Below, in pieces: positions 60,026 through 64,000 of a DNA stretch of 64,000 nt. The notes below the pieces were generated by a model. It was not told where the DNA came from. It saw nothing but the letters and a program-made list of their open reading frames with translations, and did not search any database. The stretch spans positions 21,741-85,740 of the IMG/VR virus record IMGVR_UViG_3300046820_001584. One strand, written 5' to 3'. Source of the DNA: a virus. The position numbers and the translations under genes were made by a program. The number at the start of each line of letters is the position of its first letter. Positions within the stretch are counted from its first letter, which is position 1.

Positions 60026-60195
60026 TGAAAGAATGTAAAGTAATCAACTGTAATAACACCGATTTGGTTTATAGCGGTATAGATGCCCTTATGCTAGGCG
60101 GTATCCCTACCGAAACATATTGCTACTCTTGCGCTAATGCGTATAATCAAATAGATAGCGCTATAACACTACTAAGAGAAAAGGCTAACGCATAA
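60025..60195 (+). CDS. Cys-containing mini-protein (56 aa)
   Basis: MKECKVINCNNTDLVY... with Cys4/Cys9 and Cys33/Cys36 (YCYSC): a zinc-ribbon-like pattern. Coupled to the next gene (TAATG). Confidence 0.65.
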   Translation: MKECKVINCNNTDLVYSGIDALMLGGIPTETYCYSCANAYNQIDSAITLLREKANA

Positions 60196-60299
60196 TGAAT
60201 AGACTACTAACTACACTAGTCCAAATAGGTATCGGTATTCCCGCCCTACTTATGCTCCGCCTAGTAATAAAAGACCTTAGAGAGAATGGATTAAATTAA
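60195..60299 (+). CDS. Single-TM mini-protein (34 aa)
   Basis: MNRLLTTLVQIGIGIPALLM... a membrane helix (about 4-25) with a charged tail. Stops just before the next ATG. Confidence 0.55.
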   Translation: MNRLLTTLVQIGIGIPALLMLRLVIKDLRENGLN

Positions 60300-60470
60300 A
60301 TGCTAAGCAAGAAACACTATATCGGTATCTCCGAAATTCTTTCATCTTATAAAGATTTAATCGGTGATGAATTTACTTATCACGATCTCGTTGAAGATTT
60401 TGCGGGATATTTTGCAGAGGATAATCTTTTATTCGATGCACAAAAATTTGTAGACGCTTGTAATAAATAA
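60300..60470 (+). CDS. KHY-family early mini-protein (56 aa)
   Basis: MLSKKHYIGISEILSSYKDLIG...VEDFAGYFAEDNLLFDAQKFVDACNK. Resembles a small helical family common in actinobacteriophages (KHY...F..FA.DN..FD...F..A) and is a paralogue of the 61597 product. Function unknown. Confidence 0.7.
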   Translation: MLSKKHYIGISEILSSYKDLIGDEFTYHDLVEDFAGYFAEDNLLFDAQKFVDACNK

Positions 60471-60482
60471 AAATAAATAAAC

Positions 60483-60595
60483 GGCGTGTCGGCTTGACAA
60501 TGTCAAGCTGATCCCCCACACATGCACGGGGTCGGGCGTGTCGTTATGAACTTGTTATAAAATCCCCTGAAAATTTACGGCGTGTCGATTTGACA
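60483..60595 (+). repeat. GGCGTGTCG repeat elements (3 copies)
   Basis: GGCGTGTCG at 60483, 60535 and 60579. The first and third continue as nnTTGACA, as at 63115. The middle copy shares a 20-bp direct repeat (60527-60546) with 62067-62086. Confidence 0.75.
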
Positions 60596-60614
60596 GACAT
60601 ATCGGACATTTTTA

Positions 60615-60630
60615 TGTGATTAGTATCACA
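60615..60630. promoter_or_regulatory. CRP/GlxR-like palindrome (3)
   Basis: TGTGA-TTAGTA-TCACA, perfect, 49-nt gap to the TGTCAG box. Confidence 0.6.
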
Positions 60631-60679
60631 CGGCTTGAGCGTCTCAAAGTATGGAATTACTGGCTAGTAGGTAGATAAA

Positions 60680-60701
60680 TGTCAGACCCCTGATGTATAA
60701 T
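60680..60701 (+). promoter_or_regulatory. TGTCAG-N10 promoter (3)
   Basis: TGTCAG (60680-60685), 10 nt, TATAAT (60696-60701), leader with AACAACGAAAGAAGG before ATG 60735. Confidence 0.75.
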
Positions 60702-60734
60702 GTCTACTATAACAACAACGAAAGAAGGTCAAAA

Positions 60735-60851
60735 ATGAACCTAGACGAATTCAAGGCGTATGTCAGCGCCACCCGTGAAGCAAGCAAGGCAGAAGCCTTG
60801 TCAGTGCTATCTGCTACAATTACCAAATCAACAACGAAAGAAGGCAAATAA
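60735..60851 (+). CDS. Mini-protein carrying a nested promoter (38 aa)
   Basis: MNLDEFKAYVSATREASKAEALSVLSA..., Ala/Ser-rich helical. The second half encodes the next TGTCAG promoter and SD, so it may be a leader peptide or a duplicated promoter that kept an ORF. Confidence 0.5.
   Translation: MNLDEFKAYVSATREASKAEALSVLSATITKSTTKEGK
60797..60818 (+). promoter_or_regulatory. TGTCAG-N10 promoter (4), inside a mini-gene
   Basis: TGTCAG (60797-60802), 10 nt, TACAAT (60813-60818), with the standard AACAACGAAAGAAGG leader before ATG 60851. Confidence 0.7.
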
Positions 60852-61051
60852 TGTCAGCAAATGTCTATACTGTAGAAAGTCTCCTAGTGGGAAAAATGTA
60901 TTACTCAAATTCTGTAAAGGGAGAAATTATCTCCGCAGAAAAAAATGATGATGTCTGGTATTCCGATTCAGACACTTACAAGGTGCAGGTGCGCCCTCTA
61001 AATTCTTTCAAGGATACTTATCGCTATGTAGCGGTGAAGGTTGGTGAATAA
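60851..61051 (+). CDS. Early small protein (66 aa)
   Basis: MSANVYTVESLLVGKMYYSN..., beta-rich with 'YKVQVRPLNSFKDTYRYVAVKVGE'. A small barrel (SH3-like) is possible. Coupled to the next gene. Confidence 0.65.
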   Translation: MSANVYTVESLLVGKMYYSNSVKGEIISAEKNDDVWYSDSDTYKVQVRPLNSFKDTYRYVAVKVGE

Positions 61052-61215
61052 TGCTGAACATAATTGATAAAACCGATTTCTATGAAATCGCAGATGAAAT
61101 GATTTTCTGTTGTGATGAAAGTCAGTTTAAGTATTACTGTATCGAGCACTTAGAATTTATGGGTTGCTACTTTTGCGAATTTGATTACTCTAAAGATTGC
61201 GAGGAACAACACTAA
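61051..61215 (+). CDS. Cys-rich early mini-protein (54 aa)
   Basis: Six Cys (C20, C21, C30, C39, C42, C50) and acidic residues; 'GCYFCEFDYSKDCEEQH' end. A zinc-binding fold is likely. Function unknown. Confidence 0.6.
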   Translation: MLNIIDKTDFYEIADEMIFCCDESQFKYYCIEHLEFMGCYFCEFDYSKDCEEQH

Positions 61216-61337
61216 TGGGATACATAGAAATTTTCCGAATTGATGATGAGGGTGCGGGTTGGGTAGATTTATCCGAAGCCACCCCCGATGAATTGCTAAA
61301 CCTTGAAATAGGTTTATTTCAAGAGGGCGCTCTCTGA
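61215..61337 (+). CDS. Early mini-protein (40 aa)
   Basis: MGYIEIFRIDDEGAGWVDLSEATPDELLNL..., short beta strands followed by a helix. Resembles many 40-aa phage ORFs. Ends just before promoter 5. Confidence 0.55.
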   Translation: MGYIEIFRIDDEGAGWVDLSEATPDELLNLEIGLFQEGAL

Positions 61338-61339
61338 TT

Positions 61340-61361
61340 TGTCAGACCCCTCTGCTACAAT
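61340..61361 (+). promoter_or_regulatory. TGTCAG-N10 promoter (5)
   Basis: TGTCAG (61340-61345), 10 nt, TACAAT (61356-61361), SD GAAAGGG before ATG 61394. No CRP-like site lies upstream (coding sequence). Confidence 0.7.
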
Positions 61362-61393
61362 ACTCTAAATAACCAAACGAAAGGGAAAACCTA

Positions 61394-61600
61394 ATGTATC
61401 AAATCTCTGTTTCATACGATAGCAAGCCTATCCATTTTAATAAGAACTATGCAGACGCACTAGAGGCGTTCACCGAATTTAATAAATTCACCGATTGGGG
61501 TTGGGCTAATGAATACTCAACTGTTAATCTGCAAATGCCAACAGGCAAAATGTATACACGCATTTTTTATCGTGAAGGTCGAAAGGTCGTAACAAAATGA
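61394..61600 (+). CDS. Early small protein (68 aa)
   Basis: MYQISVSYDSKPIHFNKNYADALEAFTEF..., beta-alpha-beta pattern ending RIFYREGRKVVTK. First gene of operon 5; 4-nt ATGA overlap with the next. Confidence 0.65.
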   Translation: MYQISVSYDSKPIHFNKNYADALEAFTEFNKFTDWGWANEYSTVNLQMPTGKMYTRIFYREGRKVVTK

Positions 61601-61791
61601 TGACTCGTAAAGATTATGTCGCAACGGCAGAAATTCTAAAGTATGCAAGCAATAAAACGCACCCAGCGTTATTTTCTAAAATCGTAAATGATTTTGCGGA
61701 AATGTTTGCAAAAGATAATCCTCGATTTGATGTCGTGAGATTTCATGAAGCCAGCAACTACACAACAGTTTTCGGAAAGGTTGAAAAATGA
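61597..61791 (+). CDS. KHY-family paralogue (64 aa)
   Basis: MMTRKDYVATAEILKYASNKTHPALF...FAEMFAKDNPRFDVVRFHEASNY: same family as the 60300 gene (DY..A.IL...FA.DNPRFD..RF). Two copies in 1.3 kb suggest duplication. Function unknown. ATGA overlap both sides. Confidence 0.7.
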   Translation: MMTRKDYVATAEILKYASNKTHPALFSKIVNDFAEMFAKDNPRFDVVRFHEASNYTTVFGKVEK

Positions 61792-61931
61792 TTCTTCAAA
61801 TGTCTGCAATTTATTGCGAGGATTGTAATGATTCTGCTTTTATTATTGAACATGAGGACATGATAGAAATTTCTGCGTGTAACTGTTCACAAGATTTACA
61901 AGAAATAGCGGAGTGGATAAATGAACCTTAA
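61788..61931 (+). CDS. Cys-containing mini-protein (47 aa)
   Basis: Two Cys pairs (Y-C-E-D-C and A-C-N-C) in an acidic background; zinc knuckle possible. Overlaps the following start by 11 nt. Confidence 0.55.
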   Translation: MILQMSAIYCEDCNDSAFIIEHEDMIEISACNCSQDLQEIAEWINEP

Positions 61932-62040
61932 AGAAAAAATAAAACGCATTCAGGAATTGCGGAGATCAAATGCCGCAACTCCTGTTCGCAATAAGAAAAA
62001 ATATTCACGCAAGCGCAAGCATAAAAATTCAGAGTATTGA
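61921..62040 (+). CDS. Basic mini-protein (39 aa)
   Basis: Strongly basic end (RNKKKYSRKRKHKNSEY), probably nucleic-acid binding. Overlaps the upstream gene by 11 nt. Confidence 0.55.
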   Translation: MNLKEKIKRIQELRRSNAATPVRNKKKYSRKRKHKNSEY

Positions 62041-62050
62041 ATATTTATGC

Positions 62051-62086
62051 GACCCGCACATAGCTGCGGGGTCGGGCGTGTCGTTA
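62051..62086 (+). repeat. Hairpin plus GGCGTGTCG direct repeat
   Basis: GACCCGCA / TGCGGGGTC stem with one bulge (62051-62073), then the 20-bp direct repeat shared with 60527-60546. Could be a terminator followed by a binding element; a variant GGCGTGTTG lies at 62119. Confidence 0.65.
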
Positions 62087-62134
62087 AGGGTGTGATCAAA
62101 AACACCCTGGAATTTTTGGGCGTGTTGCGTAAAA

Positions 62135-62156
62135 TGTCAGTGGGCCATGGTATTAT
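62135..62156 (+). promoter_or_regulatory. TGTCAG-N10 promoter (6)
   Basis: TGTCAG (62135-62140), 10 nt, TATTAT (62151-62156), SD GAAAGG before ATG 62186. Only a half CRP-like site (TGTGA at 62091) upstream. Confidence 0.7.
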
Positions 62157-62185
62157 TCTCTTAAATCAAACGAAAGGCTCATCCC

Positions 62186-62296
62186 ATGGATTTTTATGAT
62201 GACTACTATGAAACAGATATGATACGCCCCGACGCTAAATCATGCTATTGTAAATTGCATTCTATTTGCACTAATTGCAAGGAGAGTTATAACTAA
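62186..62296 (+). CDS. Mini zinc-ribbon protein (36 aa)
   Basis: C20-x-C22 and C28-x2-C31 (SCYC...CTNC) preceded by an acidic/Tyr-rich head. Shares its stop base with the next ATG. Confidence 0.6.
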   Translation: MDFYDDYYETDMIRPDAKSCYCKLHSICTNCKESYN

Positions 62297-63018
62297 TGAC
62301 TAAACTAAAACGTTCTAATGATAGAAAGGTGGCTAACCTTGTCACAAAAAATGGAAAGCAAGCCGCAATTGCCAATACATTCGGATTACCTGCAGGAAAA
62401 GACTATTCATGTCCTGGCGCTACGAGTATCTGCGAAAGTGTTTGCTACGCTGGCAAATTGGAAAAGTTATTCCCTGGAGTAAAAACTAATCTGCTACACA
62501 ATTGGGAATTGCTACGCAATGCCGATATGGATACAATGCTTATTCTATTAGATGAGATGATTGTAGAATTTATTGCAGATTGTGAAAAGAAAGACGCTCC
62601 TAAGTTATTCCGTATCCACTGGGACGGAGATTTCTTCAATGATACTTATACCTATGCCTGGAAAGTAATTATTGAAAATCATCCCGATATTCAATTCTGG
62701 GTATATACACGAGTAAAGTCTGCGGCCCTTATTCTTAAGGATGTCTCTAACCTATCTCTATATTATTCTACCGATGACGAGAATAAAGAAATAGCATTCG
62801 ATTTGAAAACTAATTCTAAAGTCCGCCTTGCTTATCTAGGAAAGACATTCGCCGCAACAGAAGACACAATGAAAGAATTGACTGGTAAGCCTGGCGCTAA
62901 GTGCCCTGAGAATATGAAATCAATTCCACTTATTAGCAATGCAGGGTCCGCTTGTGTTTCATGTGGCTTGTGTGTTTATGGTAAAGCGGATATTAGATTT
63001 TCTGCGAGTAAAAAATAA
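62296..63018 (+). CDS. GP88-family protein
   Basis: 240 residues. 'TFGLPAGKDYSCPGATSICESVCYAGKLEKLFP' and 'LFRIHWDGDFFNDTYTYAWKVIIENHPDIQFWVYTRV' match the gene-88 (GP88) family of mycobacteriophages, with late Cys pairs (CVSCGLCVYG). Biochemical role not known; the Cys set may hold an Fe-S or zinc site. Good support for an actinobacterial host. Confidence 0.8.
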   Translation: MTKLKRSNDRKVANLVTKNGKQAAIANTFGLPAGKDYSCPGATSICESVCYAGKLEKLFPGVKTNLLHNWELLRNADMDTMLILLDEMIVEFIADCEKKDAPKLFRIHWDGDFFNDTYTYAWKVIIENHPDIQFWVYTRVKSAALILKDVSNLSLYYSTDDENKEIAFDLKTNSKVRLAYLGKTFAATEDTMKELTGKPGAKCPENMKSIPLISNAGSACVSCGLCVYGKADIRFSASKK

Positions 63019-63113
63019 TGTATGATGTAATTGGTGTAATTGGAGGGGCCATAGCTATAGTACTTTCGCTATTACCTTTTGTTCTTGCATACTATATTTT
63101 TTCTAAGATGTAG
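63018..63113 (+). CDS. Single-TM mini-protein (31 aa)
   Basis: One membrane helix (about 4-28, VIGVIGGAIAIVLSLLP...). Coupled to GP88 by TAATG. Confidence 0.55.
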   Translation: MYDVIGVIGGAIAIVLSLLPFVLAYYIFSKM

Positions 63114-63114
63114 C

Positions 63115-63192
63115 GGCGTGTCGACTTGACAAAGATCAGGTCGGCCCGTATATATGGGGGGTTATCCACAGTGTTAAGTGGACTTATCCACA
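63115..63192 (+). other. Candidate replication origin with two DnaA boxes
   Basis: GGCGTGTCG-ac-TTGACA (63115-63131), then TATATA 17 nt later (63149-63154), then two perfect TTATCCACA DnaA boxes at 63162-63170 and 63184-63192 in the same direction, 22 bp apart. A CGACACGCC inverted copy at 63228 closes the region. No coding frame. Confidence 0.55.
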
Positions 63193-63204
63193 ACCCCTGG
63201 AATT

Positions 63205-63220
63205 TGTGAGTATTATCACA
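63205..63220. promoter_or_regulatory. CRP/GlxR-like palindrome (4)
   Basis: TGTGA-GTATTA-TCACA, perfect, 33-nt gap to the TGTCAG box. Confidence 0.6.
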
Positions 63221-63253
63221 AAAGCTGCGACACGCCCATAATGGATTAGGTAA

Positions 63254-63275
63254 TGTCAGTGCCCAATGCTATAAT
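63254..63275 (+). promoter_or_regulatory. TGTCAG-N10 promoter (7)
   Basis: TGTCAG (63254-63259), 10 nt, TATAAT (63270-63275), SD GAAAGG before ATG 63304. Confidence 0.75.
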
Positions 63276-63303
63276 ACTCTTATCCAACAACGAAAGGCTA
63301 CAA

Positions 63304-63510
63304 ATGACACAAGTAGAACACTCACTCAAATTCGTAACTGAGTTTGACGAAACACATCCAATCGCACAACGATTTTTACAATTAGAGTCAGAGGCTCAAA
63401 TTGCTATGCTAGAGTCAATGCTAAAAGATTTATTAGTATCTGCTATTCAACCAGTAATTGACCAAATAAATGAAAATGGCTCTTACGCAATTCTAAAGGT
63501 GGCTAACTAA
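63304..63510 (+). CDS. Early small protein (68 aa)
   Basis: Start ATG 63304 follows SD GAAAGG; a longer frame from 63253 would begin in the promoter. 'MTQVEHSLKFVTEFDETHPIA...ALMESMLKDLL' like helical coils. Unknown function. 1-nt overlap with the next. Confidence 0.65.
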   Translation: MTQVEHSLKFVTEFDETHPIAQRFLQLESEAQIAMLESMLKDLLVSAIQPVIDQINENGSYAILKVAN

Positions 63511-63785
63511 TGGGAAGTAATCTAGCATACGATTTAGCAAGCGATGAACTAGGACTAAACTTAGAGAGAGGATTAGCAATTCACTTGCAATCTAATCACT
63601 ACCCGCCCGTTCCCGTTGCTATGGTGCAACCCTGCATAGATGCTATTGACGCATACTATGAGGAAGATTTTGATCGTGAGATTAATTTACCTGAAGGTAT
63701 CTCTTGGCGAGGTCAGACTTCCTGCCCTGCGTCTGCCATAGTAGATGCTCACCACTTAGATGCGTGGCTTCCTGAAAGTGATTAG
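63510..63785 (+). CDS. HHLDAWL-family early protein (91 aa)
   Basis: MGSNLAYDLASDELGLNLERGL...SNHYPPVPVAMVQ... ends DAHHLDAWLPESD, a pattern of short actinophage proteins of unknown function. Ends inside the following CRP-like palindrome. Confidence 0.7.
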   Translation: MGSNLAYDLASDELGLNLERGLAIHLQSNHYPPVPVAMVQPCIDAIDAYYEEDFDREINLPEGISWRGQTSCPASAIVDAHHLDAWLPESD

Positions 63786-63792
63786 CATCACA
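63777..63792. promoter_or_regulatory. CRP/GlxR-like palindrome (5), one mismatch
   Basis: AGTGA-TTAGCA-TCACA, one base from consensus, overlaps the stop of the previous gene. 38-nt gap to the TGTCAG box. Confidence 0.5.
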
Positions 63793-63830
63793 CAATAACT
63801 TTCTCAAATACTGAGATAGGGCTATACAAA

Positions 63831-63852
63831 TGTCAGCCCCCAATGCTACAAT
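63831..63852 (+). promoter_or_regulatory. TGTCAG-N10 promoter (8)
   Basis: TGTCAG (63831-63836), 10 nt, TACAAT (63847-63852), SD AAGAGG before ATG 63880. Confidence 0.72.
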
Positions 63853-63879
63853 ACTACCTAACAAAGAAAAGAGGCAAAA

Positions 63880-64000
63880 ATGACAATAGATAATAAACTC
63901 TATCAGGTTGGCGATTTATTCACCACCCTAAAGTCAAAAAAGACAGGTGTTATCAAAGAGATACACCCACAGGCATCTGGCTCGGTGCGTGTGCTACTGG
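63880..64000 (+). CDS. Early protein, partial (cut by right edge)
   Basis: MTIDNKLYQVGDLFTTLKSKKTGVIKEIHP..., at least 40 residues, running off the window. The 'YQVGDLFTTLKSKKTGVIKEI' beginning resembles small SH3/KOW-like barrels found in early phage proteins. Not complete. Confidence 0.65.
   Translation, partial: MTIDNKLYQVGDLFTTLKSKKTGVIKEIHPQASGSVRVLL

Larger units (their letters stand above)
60471..60734. other. Intergenic control region: repeats, palindrome, promoter
   Basis: 264 nt without a gene. Holds three GGCGTGTCG elements, a GCTTGACA-a-TGTCAAGC hairpin (60492-60508), a C/G hairpin, a CRP-like palindrome and TGTCAG promoter 3. Confidence 0.7.

Overview
The window is a contiguous piece of a tailed-phage genome (siphovirus type), AT-rich throughout. 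The evidence is a complete leftward block of head and tail genes: portal, S78 prohead protease with scaffold-like tail, HK97-fold capsid protein, connectors, tail tube, frameshifted tail-assembly chaperone, a 2934-residue tape measure, baseplate and tail proteins, and many fibres. An actinobacterial host is likely: the right end carries a dense array of tiny early genes of the mycobacteriophage/Streptomyces-phage kind (GP88 family, KHY...NPRFD family, HHLDAWL family), many promoters look leaderless, and there is a class II ribonucleotide reductase. The low GC and the many Fe(II)/2-oxoglutarate (2OG) oxygenases suggest an aquatic actinobacterium, but that is inference. No terminase, integrase, DNA polymerase or repressor is in the window.

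Layout. 1-3787 (minus): end of a replication/metabolism operon with a DnaB-like helicase (cut by the left edge), small zinc proteins, a HTH protein, a 2OG oxygenase and a metallophosphoesterase. 3880-30172 (minus): the core virion operon, read from portal (30172) down to tail fibre (4485). 30254-50790 (minus): fibres, lectin-like and collagen-like proteins, interrupted by five 2OG oxygenases, a DUF6065-like protein and a Hint-domain protein with FFPPxFFAPP repeats. 50861-53104 (minus): EF-hand membrane protein (holin candidate) and class II RNR. 53348-57448 (plus): signal-peptide endolysin, small ORFs, two 2OG oxygenase-like genes, a parS-like site and a TylF-type methyltransferase. 57450-59013 (minus): another 2OG oxygenase, tRNA-Ile(UAU), a membrane microprotein, a JmjC/cupin protein and a zinc ribbon. 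59157-64000 (plus): about 20 mini-genes in six short operons.

Four things stand out. (1) Eight intact 2OG oxygenases, one with a changed metal ligand, and a JmjC-like protein; five sit between a collagen-like S74 fibre and a proline-rich FFPP/FFAPP Hint protein, suggesting a phage-encoded system that hydroxylates virion proteins. (2) A perfect match to the bacterial ParB site consensus (TGTTnCACGTGAAACA) at 56360 with no ParA/ParB gene in the window. (3) Eight copies of an unusual promoter, TGTCAG-N10-TATAAT-like, in the early region; five lie downstream of a TGTGA-N6-TCACA palindrome (four perfect) at gaps that mostly differ by one helical turn. (4) Two perfect DnaA boxes 22 bp apart at 63162, next to a repeated GGCGTGTCGnnTTGACA element, a candidate origin.

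All gene calls come from reading frames, start/stop overlaps, Shine-Dalgarno (SD) sites and family motifs seen by eye; no database search was run.
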